Notes: generated from the sequence alone by a model not told the origin. A stretch of DNA of 64,000 nucleotides from Bettongia penicillata ogilbyi (GCA_023548195.1 JAJHZJ010000496.1:4580501-4644500); one strand, 5' to 3'. Shown: positions 1 through 12,141, numbered from the stretch's first letter. Program-made: numbers and translations.

Positions 1-1230
1 TTCTCCCTCCTTGTGGATAGAATCTCTCCCTTGTAACAAAACATATATAGTCCTAAGAAACAAATCAACACACTTGCCATGTCTGAGAATACCTCTTTCA
101 TTTTGAGTCTTTTTCCAGAACTTCTTAAACTGTGAGTCATCATAGGGTCATGAAAAATTTGGCAGTAGTAAAAGGTTTCTGAATATACAACAAACAAAGA
201 TTAAAAATGTAATGAATTCAAGGTGTTTCTGGCAGCCCCTGCAACTTCACTCTATCCTTGGTTTTGAACACAAAGCATGCCCACTTTGTTGTCCCCAGAC
301 AACACCAGTCAAAAAGGGTCTCATTTAGGAAGCCTCCTTTAGGTCATCATTTCCCTGCCAAGATGTGGAAAAAAGTTTGATTATCAGTCTTTTCAAGTAA
401 CTATTGCTTGCTCTTTTTTCTTATCAGAGTTCTGAGATCTTTCAAAGTTGTTTTTTTCGCATTATTTTTGTTGTCACTGCATACATGGTTCTGTTCAATT
501 AACTTTGTATCTGTTTGTAAACATCTTCTAGGATTCTCTGATTCTCATCATATTCATCATTTCTAGTGGCACAATAAGATTCCATTACATTCACACATGA
601 CAATGTCAAGTGATTTGCTGATTACTGGTTGTCTCTTACATTTCCAGTTCTTTGCTACCAGTGTAGCGTGGATACTTTTGTCCATATGAGTCCATTACTA
701 CTTTCTTTGCCTTTTTTGTGGTGGTGGTGGTGATGGTAGGGATATGCCTAGTAGTAACACCACTGAGTAAAATGTTGTGCACAGTTTAACGATTTTTAGG
801 GAATAATTCTTAATTGATTTCCAGAATGATAGAACAATTCCAAGTTTCGTAAATGGTACATTGGTGTACTTGCCCTCCAACAAGTGCTATTTTCCTTGTT
901 GATCTTTGATGATCTAATGAATATGAGGTAGAATCTTAGAGTCATTTCAAGTGCCATTCCTTTAATCATGAGGGATTTGAAGCATTTTCCAAATGGTAGT
1001 TTCTGCTTTGTGTTTCTTCATTTTAGAAGTACCAATTCTTATCTTTGGACCATTTGTATATTGGGAAATGGCTTTTGTACTCACATATTTGAACTAATTC
1101 TTTATATATTCTGGATATTAGACCTTCATATGAGAAATCTAAAGTACCTCTTTCCCTCCCTTGGGGAAACAATTCAGGTAAAAAAGCATTTGATCCATGT
1201 CTGTTACAGAGAAATTTATCTATTACAAAC
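1..1230 (-). mobile_element. LINE-1 3' region relic (marsupial L1)
   Basis: Read on the minus strand, this is the distal ORF2/3'UTR part of a LINE-1. The plus strand shows the antisense hallmarks that recur at 34.0-35.16 kb and 45.34-46.08 kb: the mid-section with a 'ttgttgtcactgcatacat'-like stretch, the antisense block around 540-660 ('ccattacattcacacatg'), and the block at 1030-1130 ('ggaccatttgtatattggg'). The first 400 bases resemble the segment at 29630-29820 rather than the other two copies, so that part may be a different L1 subfamily. No reading frame survives. The left end is cut by the window edge. Confidence 0.6.
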
Positions 1231-1669
1231 ATGTTTGTAGGCTCTTTTCGAAATGAACATTGAAATCTCAAATGAAGTGGTTAGAAAAGACAAGTAATTT
1301 TAAGTGAAGTTACTTTGTCTAGCATGCACATATCATTCAGGAAATTGAATTAACTTTGTGCAGGAATATATATTTGAGCTTCTAAAAATGGAGGATAAAA
1401 CCTTCATTAGAGAAGATCAGGAATTTGTTTGGCATTTAAAGGACTTTGCAATTCAACAGACAGTTTTAAGCATCTTCTACCAGCAGTCACTTTGATGGCT
1501 GATGATAGCAAGATGAAAATCCATAGTTCTTGCCCTCAGGAGCTTACAACTTAATGGTGGGGGTGATGTATCTACACTAATATTGTACGACAAGGCAGAA
1601 TATGGAAAATGAACAGGAGAAATCCAAAGAGAGAGCTATGAGAAATATGAGGAGCCCACCATCACTGAG
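1231..1669. other. unassigned single-copy-like DNA
   Basis: AT-rich sequence between the L1 relic and the first SINE. I see no repeat family, long frame or splice-flanked exon pattern here. Confidence 0.4.
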
Positions 1670-1910
1670 ATAGCACTGAAGAATGGAAAAAGCATTGGGC
1701 CTGGAGGCAAGAGTGCATTGATTTAGAATTTATCCCATGACATTTACTCATTAGGTGATGATATACACCAGCTGGGCCTCAGTTTTGTCACCTGCAAGAT
1801 GGGGAGAAATAATGCCTGCAGAACCTACCTCACAGGGTTTTTGGGAGTATGCCAAATAATGCAGTAAAGCATCTTATAAACCTTAAAGTGCTATATAAAT
1901 GTTTTAGTAT
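1670..1910 (+). mobile_element. MIR/CORE-SINE type element
   Basis: Plus-strand SINE body. It has the tRNA-like lead ('gcattgggcctggaggcaag'), a 'ctgggcctcagttttgtc' middle, the 'gcaagatggggagaaataat' core, and the 3' part 'acctacctcacagggttttt' followed by 'taaagtgctatataaatg'. These are the canonical segments of mammalian MIR-like SINEs. It is diverged and has no visible target-site duplication. Confidence 0.7.
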
Positions 1911-2840
1911 TTCTTGGGGAATCACAAAAGGTCATTTTTCCCTCCAATTGGGTCTGTCAAAGAATTCTGCATAATAAATAAATATGCATTAGAAGAGGGT
2001 CTTTAAAGCCTTAGTTATGCCCAACCAAGTCAAATACTTAAAAACTCCAATAAATAGTGTTGGATCTTGTATTTTCTATATCCTTTCATCAAAAATGTGA
2101 CTAGAGAGGTAATGTGATCTAGAAATCATTTTGAAATGCTTGACTTTTCTCTTATGTCAAATATTTTTTTAAATCAAGAATACATCCCATGCATACAGGT
2201 TTTATAGGTGTGAGAAAACAGATATATCAGGCTGCTAGTTACTGAAGTTGTCTGGATTCCCTCCTTTTGGGTATTAATGCCATTCATGATTTTTCTAATC
2301 ATTTGTTGTCTTTCTTTTCTTAAGAAATCTTGAAATTTAGTCCTTCAGTTCTTTGAAAATCATGTCTCCTTCAGCATAGATTTCTCCTTTGCATAATCAG
2401 TTTAATATAATCAGGAGTGTGCTGGAGCCAGCTGTAATGGTCTCAAGATAGACAATTGTTAAATTTTTTGTGTGAATATGTACACCTCAAAAATCAGCAT
2501 ATGCTATGAGTCTGGGCTTAATTTAACATTTCATTGATTATCTGGAGATTGATTATGATGGAGAAAATGTTAACAATGTAGAACACTTCAAAATTCAACA
2601 TGTATACATGTTCTCCTTGTGGAGAGCTGGTTATTAGACATTTAGCATCACATTCTTGAGTTTCATCATTCTTGCTAAGTTCATTTCCTTAAGTGTCATT
2701 TCCTCATATGGCATATTAGAGATAGAAATATAAGATAACACATGTAGTGATTCTATTGTCAGCTATATGATGAAAACACATTGCTAAGGAAATGGAAGAC
2801 AATCTGTTTCATTTTTTTCTATTTGTTATCCTTCTAGTTT
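1911..2840. other. unassigned AT-rich DNA
   Basis: No recognisable repeat or gene. Frames at 2792-3127 arise from the neighbouring dinucleotide-rich tract. Confidence 0.35.
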
Positions 2841-3028
2841 TACATGTATATATGTATATGTGTGCACATATATATGTATGTATATATGAATATATGTATA
2901 TGTCCACATATACACACAATACATGCATGTGCATGCACACCCATGTATATACACATATGTATGCAATACACAATATATATATACACACATACATATATTT
3001 GTGTATGTATATATATATGTATACGTTA
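2841..3028. repeat. TA/TG/CA alternating purine-pyrimidine tract
   Basis: Interrupted (TATG)n/(CACA)n sequence of almost continuous alternating purine-pyrimidine. It accounts for the overlapping open frames on both strands, which encode only M/Y/I/C/H-rich runs. Confidence 0.85.
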
Positions 3029-3029
3029 T

Positions 3030-3490
3030 CTAGATTAGATGAATCTCAAAATAATGTTTCAAACTTTGTTTCCTTTCCTTTCTTGTTCCACTCTTTTATG
3101 AAATGGTACTGTAGGTCATGCCCGTAGGTATTTCCTGGTTGAAGTTGTTTCTTGATCTGCCCTTTATAACAATTAAACTTTAGCGGAAAATGATAACAGT
3201 CAGAGTCAATTTCTTTAACTTTGTCCATTTTCCATTTTTCTACGTTAGCAGTCTATTTAAATAAGCTAAATTGGATCTATTGTGCATCCATCCACATTTT
3301 ATCTTCTTCATCCTAGTTTCATACTCATTTTGACTTTTGCTTTAATCAGTCCATAATCTGACCACACACAAATGGCTGACTCAGAAGTGAACGCCACACC
3401 AGTAGTTAGGCAATTCCTGTCTTTTAAGATATAGTCAATTTTATAGTTTGCGGTGATCAATTCTCCCAATTTTCAATGCCTTCAGACTCT
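3030..3490 (-). mobile_element. RTE-class LINE relic (endonuclease end)
   Basis: Minus-strand translation around 3330-3450 gives an 'IDYIL' block followed, after about 25 residues, by 'SDYGLIKAKV'. These match the IDYIL and SDHRL(V/I)RAK(I/V) signatures at the C-terminal end of the apurinic endonuclease domain of RTE/BovB-type LINEs. The frame is broken by shifts and stops, and the second histidine-type position of the SDH motif is replaced (SDY). A short lysine-rich open segment continues toward 3046. The family assignment rests on these two motifs only. Confidence 0.5.
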
Positions 3491-4190
3491 CTCCTTGAAG
3501 AAAACATTCCTGGTAACTCATCATGGTTCTTCTGAAGAGTTTGAATTTCTTTGGCTTTCATCACTTCTTAATCTTGAGTCATGCTCTTCAATTAATTGCT
3601 TTTTCATCTTCCTCAGTGCCCACCTTGCCATCGAAGACAATACTATGAACACATATCTTGACATGGAAACATTTTTTTCTTAGAATTTTTCTTTTTCTGC
3701 CAGTGGCATCAAAGTTGGTAAATATTCTGCAAGCATCTTCATCGTGGACTTTTTGCTTATTATTTTCATGACTATTTCAAGGAAAGATGACCAAATGTCT
3801 AATGGAATCATGTTTTCTTTGACTTTGGGTACATAATGAAGAAGAACCTGTGAGTCATCTTCTCATTTACCTGAACTCTAGTTTCATTTATTGTGATGCC
3901 AATATTGATTTGATTTTTTCTTACCATCATATGTCAGCTCATTAATCACTGGACAAAGATCTCAGACTTAGGGGCTAATGGTTAAGATAATATTTGTTGG
4001 TGGTCCAAAACTTACCTCAATATTATCACTGTCAATGGAGATGCAGAAGAAATGAAATCAATTTTTCTCTATTTCATAATTTTCCTAGTAGAGGATTTCA
4101 TCTGGTAATACGAGACTTGTCCTCAGAAAGCAGATAAAGGCTGTTGCTTGGTCTATGCTTAAATCCCTTTATCTTCTAGAAATTTGACTC
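3491..4190 (-). other. possible further LINE coding relic
   Basis: Minus-strand conceptual translation gives many short K/E/I-rich open pieces without stops over 20-60 codons. This fits a decayed LINE ORF contiguous with the RTE relic at 3030-3490, but I can place no diagnostic motif in it. Confidence 0.3.
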
Positions 4191-4787
4191 AACTGGTATA
4201 GCCTTTGGGAACTTAGGGTAACCTCCAGGGAAAAAGGCATCAGAGTAGAAGTTTTATAGAAGTCCTCCATGCCCAGAAAAATAAAGATAACCAGAAGTGA
4301 CAAGTTTCTCTCAGTTTGGCTGCCTATTACTCAATAACAGTCTTTGGGCGACCCCAAATGTTCTTTAACACCAAAGTTCTGGCAGTAAAACTTTTCCCTA
4401 TAAAGCTCTCTACTAATATTTTCTGCCTGATTTATTGAAGCCACTACTCTGGGAAAGGGTTTAGAAGTAAAATCGACCCCTGTTTCTTTTTCCTAGTCAC
4501 TTGATTGGTGAGATCAACTACAGAGAATTATTATTTTTTTTGATGGAGAGTGGATGAGGCATTTAATAAAGAATAGCAGACATACACACATATATACACA
4601 TGTATTTGGGTGGGAAATTTCCATCTCAATAAACATGTAAATACATAAAAACAACTTTTGTGTATTGATGATATAATTGTCATCTCTGTGCCTAATGACA
4701 TAAATAAATATGCCTTCTTTTAGATAAAAATGATTATAAAAATAGATAGCATTTATATAAGATTTTAAGATTCATACTTAGAACAAA
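4191..4787. other. unassigned DNA
   Basis: AT-rich, with no clear repeat or gene content. Confidence 0.35.
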
Positions 4788-4850
4788 ACACTGTATATAT
4801 ATATATTCATATATATGTATGTGTGCATGTATGTATATACACACATATTA
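4788..4850. repeat. (TA)n/(TG)n microsatellite
   Basis: Starts as a short pure TA run near 4793-4806, then imperfect TATG/TGTG and CACA units. Confidence 0.8.
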
Positions 4851-6300
4851 ATGTTTGCAAAGCAATTGAAATATGTATTATCTTATTTGATTCTTATCAG
4901 TGACTGTCCCTTAAGACCAGCCAGGCCTTCCATGAAGCCATCAGAGAAGAACTAAAGGAGAAAAAAAGAGAAAATGAATACTACTTGGTACTACTTGTTA
5001 TTACTTGGTACTCTAGAATGTAAAGAGAGAACAATGAGATAACGATGAACTACTGTCAAGAAGCATCCTGGGAGTATGTAAAAAGTGAGTGCTGGTGAAG
5101 AGACAGTAACAAGTGCACTCCTAGAAGATCTAGACATTTTTCAAAAGCCTATAACTGGCATCTAGAATCTCTGTGTTAGCTCCTCATCTTACTCAAAAAT
5201 TGAAGGTAAAAACACACCATTTGTATTTCAGAGTTTTCCAAACTTTTCAGTGGAGACCAGTTTTGAATAGAAGAGGACCAAACCTGTAAACAATAGGAAA
5301 TTTTAGAATCAATGAGATTTCAATTTTGGAATCTTCTGCTAGCATAGCAATGGTGATTATTTCAGAGATTCATGATTATGAATTCAGAGCAAGCACCATT
5401 TCAGGACATTCTCTTCCAAAAGACCAGTTAGCAAGTATAAATCATACAGCCAGTCATTTAATCAAGACATGGTATTTCATAGACATAAGTAAATATTTAT
5501 GACTAAATATATGATACTTAAAGACATAAGTAAAAAATGGAAGAAATCAAATAACAGAATCACTGTGAAGCTCCATATTTTAATTGTCTCTAAGATCCTT
5601 TAGACTCTAATATCAGTGGGAAAGGTAATATAACTCTTCTTGAACAACTTGCGCTCTGAAATGAGGAAAGTGCCTATGCCCTTGTAGTTTCATTTTCTGA
5701 CAAGCAGCCTTGCCTTAGTTTTTCCTTTTCAGTTACCCCTCTGGTAGATCCTGAGAGTTGCCTTTGCTTCTGCTTCTCCTAATCTGTCTCCATCACTATC
5801 ATTTGCTACTATGATTTCTCTTGGTGGGGGAATGGGTATTATCATTGCTCTTTTGTGAGACAGTCCTAGTCCAACATACCTCAATGCCTAATCAACATAT
5901 TTTCAATTCTCTTATTGGGACTGATCCCACCAGGATCTATTCGGGAAAGGTCATCCAGACAACTAATAAGACTTTCCTACTATCTCTCCTTTTCCCATCC
6001 TCCTTAGGCCTTAGCCTTATTCTTGGGTGAGTCAGAGAATAATGATGTGATGGTATTTAGTAGTCTACATTTGAAGGAGTGGTTGGCTTCTCTTTATTGA
6101 ATGGTTAATAATTACTAAAATAACACTTTCCTTTGATCTTCATTGGTTCCTATTGGTGTTATTTCCTACTTATCTTCTGCCACATGCATTATTTTTTCCT
6201 ATTAGAGTATCAGTAGTAATGTTATAAAGGAAAAAATGGGGATACTATTCATGTTTATAGTTATTGGTATTGAGCATGAATATTTACATCTGTCTATATG
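4851..6300. other. unassigned DNA
   Basis: About 1.45 kb of mostly unique-looking AT-rich sequence. I see no SINE signature, long reading frame or splice-site pattern that I can support. Confidence 0.35.
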
Positions 6301-6362
6301 CATATACCTACATACACATCTATACACACACACACGAGTACATCCACACATGTATATGCAGC
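6301..6362. repeat. CA/TA-rich tract
   Basis: Imperfect CATA/CACA repeat including a short (CA)n near 6327-6336. Confidence 0.7.
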
Positions 6363-6714
6363 AGTGTGTTCATAAATATTTAACAACCAGCTCTCTGGGG
6401 AAAAATAAGTAGGCTGCCCTTTTGTTAGATATTCATTATTAACATCACCTTCTTAAATCTAGACAATCAAAAATAAAATCAAGCTCTGATTTGTAGCATT
6501 TGCTGATTTCTGAGATATAAATTCTTACACAATATATTAGCAATTGTAAATCCAAGCTGGCTCTAGCACACGCAGTTATATGTGTGTTATGTAGATACAT
6601 ATAAATAAGTGAATAGGGAACCAAGAGTGGATCTATGCTTTTCATTGGAATAGAGAACTCTTGAAGGAGCATCCTTACTCTCCTGACTCAAGTCAGTCCT
6701 TTCTCTGCAACTTA

Positions 6715-6840
6715 TCATCTTAGAGAGTTGCTTAGAATGCTGAGAAGTTAAGTGACTTTCCCAGGGACACCAACAAGAGGCTGACTTGAACCCAGGTGTC
6801 CCTGGCTTTAAATCGCCTTTCTATTATACCATTCTCTTTA
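6715..6840 (-). mobile_element. MIR-type SINE fragment
   Basis: Reverse-orientation MIR core: 'gttaagtgactttcccaggg', then 'cttgaacccaggtgtcc' and the terminal 'ctattataccattctctt'. These are the inverted forms of the SINE's 'ccctgggcaagtcacttaac' and pol III B-box regions. Confidence 0.65.
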
Positions 6841-7234
6841 AATTTATCCTTAGCTCATTCACTGATTTAGTGGTTTATAAAAATGTATTCTTGACAGATA
6901 GTGGTAAAGAAATCAAACAATTCTCATCCTTGAATTTATCATTTAACAAATGATTTAGGCTAATGGGCTTCTCTTGGTCAGATCCTGGACTTTTATTCAA
7001 GTAAGGGAAGTTTTCTCATGTGTCTACTGTCTAGTACATTAATGTTTAAGTGATCCAGAATTGCTTATGCACTTAAACATAGACTTTTGGAGTTGATAAG
7101 GCTAGAAATCAAATTTGAAGCAGTCAAATCCTGAATGAAGATGTTAATGTTTTCTGTCTTTCTTCTTCTTCTTCTTGGCATGTATATGTAAGAAAGATCA
7201 CAATTCACATATTTAGGGGATCCATCTTATGCTA

Positions 7235-7475
7235 TTATAATACCTGGCACTCATACTGTACCACTTGTATATTATCTCATATGACCCTTGGAACAATTTT
7301 GGGACATAGGTAGTATAGACATTACTTAATTGGACATCTATTTTCCATTTTACGTATGAGGAAACTGAAACTTAGAGAGGGAAAGAGAATTGCCTAAGGT
7401 TCTTTAGCCAGTAGATACAGAGATAGAACTTGAACTGGGGACTTGGACTCCTGTATGCCATAGTGCTACCCCTAT
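7235..7475 (-). mobile_element. MIR/MIR3-type SINE
   Basis: Reverse-orientation SINE. It has 'tattatctcatatgaccctt', 'tacgtatgaggaaactgaaa', 'gaattgcctaaggttcttta', 'gaacttgaactggggacttg' and a final 'tgccatagtgctaccc'. Near full length but diverged. Confidence 0.65.
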
Positions 7476-7792
7476 TATAGGGGAATAGCAGATGCTAACA
7501 GTATAACTCCAGGGCAAATGTGTTAGCATTTCTTTAGCTAAAAAGCAGAAAGGAGAAACTGAGGGACAAGCATCTGAAATGATGTCTAGATTAAGAAGCT
7601 TAGGATAGGGAAACAGAATAGAAACTGTTTAGGAGAACATAGGGTAGATTTTTAAAAACAGGATCAATATTTTTATGTCATCACGCTTAGAACATTCCTT
7701 CATCCTTCAATACAAAAGGCAATGGAGAGATCTTGGTAGGTAAAAGAAAGGCTGTGACACGTTAAGGATAAGATTAGGGGTTGGATTGTTGT

Positions 7793-8106
7793 GTTCCTCC
7801 TTCATTTTTGAAGAGGATCATAATGTCAGAGAAATGATGACATGACTTGTACATGATTTTGTTTTGAGGGAGGATTGTGCAAAGTCATCACCCGCACTTT
7901 CTCCTCCTGAGTCTTCTGGATTCAGTGACCAGATATTCATCAGGATGACTGGAGATGGCCCAGGATGCAATGGCAGACCTTGGTCTTTTAGGCTAAGGCC
8001 TTTTCAGGTACTCACTTAAAGTGAGGTAATTCCCATTTGGTGAAGAGACCTCTTTGAAAGTAGTCAGGGGATGGCCCCTTTAAATAGAAAAGAATCAATC
8101 AATCAG
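7793..8106 (+). mobile_element. dispersed repeat, copy 1 of 3
   Basis: It shares an extended block with 8557-8815 (for example 'ccttcatttttgaagaggat', 'gatggcccaggatgcaatgg', 'aaggccttttcaggtactc') and more weakly with 42775-43200. It ends in a short (AATC)n run at 8091-8106. Tandem-repeat tails are typical of RTE-mobilised SINEs, but I cannot name the family with certainty. Confidence 0.6.
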
Positions 8107-8289
8107 TGAAGCTGGGAGGGGCAGGAGCCTCAGCGTTGTTGTTTGGAAGAGAAATGGTTACTATTGTCATTCGCTCACATGAACAGAAGAGTCCATAAGA
8201 CAGTCATTGGGTGGAACTTGGGCAGGGACTCTGTGGTTGCCAATCTATGGGCTTCAAAGCGCACTGTGTCTAAGGTTTTAGGGAAGAGG

Positions 8290-8386
8290 AAGGAATGAAG
8301 GAAGGAAGGAAGGAAGGAAGGAAGGAAGGAAGGAAGGAAGGAAGGAAGGAAGGGAGGGAGGGAGGGAGGGAGGCAGGGAGGGAGGA
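8290..8386 (+). repeat. (GGAA)n/(GGGA)n polypurine microsatellite
   Basis: Nearly pure GGAA/GAAG repeats to about 8351, then GGGA repeats to about 8385. It produces a spurious RKEG-repeat frame. GGAA arrays can bind ETS factors, but nothing else here argues for function. Confidence 0.95.
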
Positions 8387-8556
8387 AAAAAGAAATCTAG
8401 CCAGTAAACCTAAAGTTAACTGGGCAGCTTCTGGTCATCAAAATTTACCTTCTTTTGGAGAGGAGAAGGAAGGAAAGAGGGAGAGGTTGAAAGAGAGGAT
8501 GAACTGAGTTACCCAACCAGTTGGGTCCCCATTCAGGCAGGTTGGTCTACTCACAG

Positions 8557-8815
8557 GTTGTGTTTGTCCTTCATTTTTGAAGAGGACCATGACATCAGAG
8601 ATATGGTGACATGACTTGCACTTGACTTTGTTTTGAGTGAAAGAGGGCTGTGCAAGGTCAACAACCCCATTTTCTTCTGAGCCATATGGATCCAGTGACC
8701 AGATATTTATCAGAATGACTAGAGATGGCCCAGGATGCAGTGGGAGACCTTGGCCTTTTAAGCTAAGGCCTTTTCAGGTACTCGCTTAAAGTGAGGTAAT
8801 GCCCATTCAGTGAAA
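8557..8815 (+). mobile_element. dispersed repeat, copy 2 of 3
   Basis: Collinear with 7793-8060 at high similarity and in the same orientation. The two copies are separated by about 500 bp holding the GGAA tract. It could be independent insertion or a local duplication. The flanking DNA differs, which favours independent insertion. Confidence 0.6.
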
Positions 8816-8980
8816 TGTGGGTTTCATTGCCTTAGGGAATGACTAGTGAGGAAAGTCCCTCCACTAGTGCAGCTTGGTGCCTGTAACCTTAAGTGTTAGA
8901 GAGTTACCTGGGACAGTGAGAGCTCTGGTGTGAAACCAGGTCTTTCTGGTCCTGAGGCCAGCTCTTGAGGAACCTAACAG
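8816..8980 (-). mobile_element. probable SINE-like fragment
   Basis: Contains 'ttagagagttacctgggaca' and a degenerate 'gaaaccaggtctttctggtc' tail like the inverted MIR-class SINEs elsewhere in the window. Much diverged. Confidence 0.4.
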
Positions 8981-10039
8981 CAAAGCAGGGGAATTTGATC
9001 AATTGAGGCAATAAACTCTTGCTAAAATTCCTGAGGAGGGCACGCCAGCCTTTATCCCACTTTCACCTGCCCAGATCCAGCTTATATAAGTGGGCTAGCC
9101 CAGATTTCTGGGCTGACATTTCAAAAGTGGTCCTGATAATACAGTTAACGATTGTCACAAGGACAAAGAAGATTGATGTGATTTGTTTCCTATGGGATAA
9201 AGCAATACAGCTTTTGGGAGTCTGGTTACCTGAGTACATGTCTACAGCGTATCCTCTTATGCTGAATGTGTCCTGGGGAGATTGTTTTGTAGTGTTCTAA
9301 GCTAATGGTCTAAAACCAGTGATTTAAAAGTACAGCATATAGCAGTGGACTTGATCAGAGATTAATGATAGTATTACAGACACAGTGATGGCTATGCCCT
9401 TGTCAATGCCATCTGAACCCTTTCAGGTGTTCTTTGTTGCACCTATCCCATGGAGTTTGGGACCTTTGCAGAGTCCCTTATAGTGCAATTAACGCATTAA
9501 TTTCTGCCTACTGTGACCAACAAATTAACATTTACCAAAGTGACTTAAAAAGCAATGAAGTAAACGCTTTTGTTAATCACGAGTCAGGTGTGGATCTCAA
9601 TCTTCAGGCTACAATTTAAAAGCAAATTCAGCTCAGATAATGGGTATATCACATACCTAACAAGCATTAACTCTGAAAGAAGCACTGAGTGAAATGAAAC
9701 TTGAAAGCACAACTCAGATTGATGCCGTGTGACCTTGGACTACTGGGAAGCAGGAGCAGGAGATAACTCGAGGTGATCTTCATCTTTTATAAATGAAGTA
9801 GCCATTTCAGAGCAGCAGCTTCAAAGAGAACATGAGTCATGGGGCCAGAGTTACAAATAGCACCAGGTTCCATGAAGGCTGGCTACAAAAGCAAAGGACC
9901 ACTCTAATGTATAAAACATGCATAGGGCTGGAGAGTCCATGTAGCCACTCACAAACAAGGATGATCATCGAAATTATCATTGAATGCCAATGTCTGTATA
10001 CATATGTATTATATCTTCATATACCCACACACACAGAGG
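8981..10039. other. unassigned DNA
   Basis: No repeat family recognised. Three short open frames (60-93 codons) lack splice context or composition bias and are treated as chance. Confidence 0.35.
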
Positions 10040-10235
10040 AAACATGGCATGGCTAAGTAGATAGAAAGATTGCCTTGGAAGAATGAAAAACTGAGTTCAA
10101 ATCCCTTTTTCAACACATACTACTTGTTTGACTTTTAGTGGGCAAGTTACACTCTCTTAGTGTCCCAATAACCTCTCTAAAATGACACATTGCAGAGAAG
10201 GTGCTGAACTTTATTGGATATAATTTAATATCAAG
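10040..10235 (+). mobile_element. marsupial tRNA-type SINE
   Basis: Plus-strand lead 'catggctaagtagatag', a B-box-like 'gagttcaaatcc', and a decayed 'gggcaagttacactctctta' middle. Moderately diverged. Confidence 0.55.
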
Positions 10236-10282
10236 AGTTCATTGTACTCATTGAATCCCAGGTCCAGGTTGAATCCCATCCT

Positions 10283-10307
10283 TTACACACACATGTGCAC
10301 CCACACC

Positions 10308-10346
<39 letters not shown>
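10283..10346 (+). repeat. (CA)n microsatellite
   Basis: Interrupted CACC/CACA lead followed by a pure (CA)n run at about 10317-10346. Confidence 0.95.
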
Positions 10347-10348
<2 letters not shown>

Positions 10349-10449
10349 CCATCAAGCCTTACTCTAACGTCTCTAATGTGGGACATCAGTGACTGGGTTC
10401 ACCATGGAAAAAGTTCAGCTAGGTTGAACCACATTGAAAAGTATAGATG

Positions 10450-10605
10450 AAAGAATCAACAAATAGTATTTATTAAGTTGTGGTTTGTGCCAGGCACTAT
10501 GTGAGGCACTATTAAGCACTGGAGGTACAGGTACAAAAGAGAAGCGGTCCCTTCTCTCAGAGAATTTACATTCTAATGGATGAGGCAACATTTGAGTGGA
10601 GGAGT
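10450..10605 (-). mobile_element. L2 LINE 3' end
   Basis: Antisense L2 terminus: 'tttattaagttgtggtttgt', 'gccaggcactatgtgaggca', 'gcactggaggtacaggtaca' and 'cagagaatttacattctaat'. The sense strand carries the familiar L2 3' sequence ending in AATAAA-type repeats. Confidence 0.75.
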
Positions 10606-10929
10606 GGTCAGGGAAGGAAGCTTGGACAGGGCAGTCTCAGGGACGATGAGCAGGCATGAGTCAATTGAAAGACACAACCCTCAGAGAACAAATGGATGGG
10701 TTTTGTGATTACTGCTTCTAGAGCAGAACTTGGAAAGTGAGAGGGAAGGGAATGTGCATGGTGATATGGAAAGAAGATGGCTTGTTCCCATAACTGAGGC
10801 CAGTTAGCTATGGTGAACACCTACTGACCAGGTCCCAGCAAGCTCCCTATTAGAGATTTTATATTTTGCCATTTCTCTTCCAGAGATCATTGTCTTCATC
10901 AGAGAAAACTGGATCATAATAAAAATGGT

Positions 10930-11165
10930 TAATATTTGAGGAGTATGTGAAGGTTTGCCTGTATTTTATTTTATTTTTGTATCCTCACAACACCTCTGCG
11001 AGGTGTATGCTAATATTATCATCCCTATGTTACAAATAAGTAAACTAAGACTGAAGGAAGTTAAATGACTTGTCTAGGGACACATAGCTAATGAATATCT
11101 GAGGCATTTTTAGAACTCAAGGCTTCCTGATTCCACCTTCAGTTTTATCCACCTTGATACCTAAC
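10930..11165 (-). mobile_element. MIR-type SINE
   Basis: Inverted MIR features: 'tcctcacaacacctctgcga', 'gttacaaataagtaaactaa', 'gttaaatgacttgtctaggg' and 'agaactcaaggcttcctgat'. Confidence 0.7.
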
Positions 11166-11858
11166 TTCCTTAAAAATAAGGTTGGAGTCATTCTGTCATT
11201 CTTTATAAATTTACTTCACTGAGCTTGAGCAGTGTCTGATCTCTTCTTTGGTCCTAATCCTTCTTTTTCTACTTGCTCCAAAGTAGTTTGGAAAAAGCCA
11301 CCATTTTGTTTGCCTCGGTTTTTCTGATATTCTGAATCTTAGCACTCCTCACATCATTCTTACAGGATTATGCTATAATTTTCTATTTATCTTCTGTTAC
11401 TAGATCTTTCTTTCATCTTCTGTAAATGTCTTTTAAAAATCTGTGTTCATTGATTTGTTCCCTGTATATTCTCATTCATTTCTTTAAACAGTTCCACATT
11501 TTCCAATTTATATGTTTCTCTATCTCTTCAGAATTCCATTCTTGAGAGTTTTCCATCCATTCTAACTTCCCAGGTAGAAATATGTCCCAAAGAAACCCAA
11601 TCCATTGTTTTTTAGTCTAAAATCTTTGAAATCTCCTCTCCTGAAATCTGTCCAAGCCATGCTTATTCCTAGCTTTATTTCCTCCTATTACAAATAATAA
11701 GATGATAGAATTACCTATTCCCAATGTTGCCATCATTTCTACCAGGGAACCACTTCCTCATTGTTGGTGACAATTTGTTTCAGACTGAAACTTTCTTTCA
11801 TTGATTCTCTCCTTTGAAGGATGAAATCGCCACTATAAGCAAGTCAATGTATTATAAG

Positions 11859-11860
<2 letters not shown>
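11166..11860. other. unassigned pyrimidine-rich DNA
   Basis: CT-rich sequence with no firm family assignment. It may be a decayed LINE relic on the minus strand, but no motif could be placed. Confidence 0.3.

Positions 11861-11862
<2 letters not shown>

Positions 11863-11932
<70 letters not shown>
11863..11932 (+). repeat. (AG)n microsatellite
   Basis: A pure AG/GA run of about 35 units. The long purine strand could form triplex DNA. It explains the apparent 124-codon frame containing an Arg-Glu repeat. Confidence 0.98.
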
Positions 11933-11936
<4 letters not shown>

Positions 11937-12125
11937 AGCAGATTCCTGATTAATTGGAGTTCTCAAACACTACTATCTTTCCCTTATGGCATACTTGTTA
12001 TGTGTATACATTTTTTTCTGTTCAAGCAGTCTGTTTTGTACTGTGATGACAACATCACTTTTCTTTCTGACTCTGTTATCTTCCCCCCCAAATTCCCTCT
12101 AACTTGGGTTTCTGAATTTTCCCAT

Positions 12126-12141
12126 AGAAATTTAGTTTCTT
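12126..12141 (+). repeat. target-site duplication, left copy (HAL1-A)
   Basis: agaaatttagtttctt matches agaagtttagcttctt at 14711-14726 with two mismatches. It directly abuts the T-rich (antisense poly-A) end of the element. Confidence 0.85.

Noticed and set aside
8290..8386. CRISPR-like or tandem-repeat array
   Set aside because: Simple GGAA/GGGA microsatellite without spacers.
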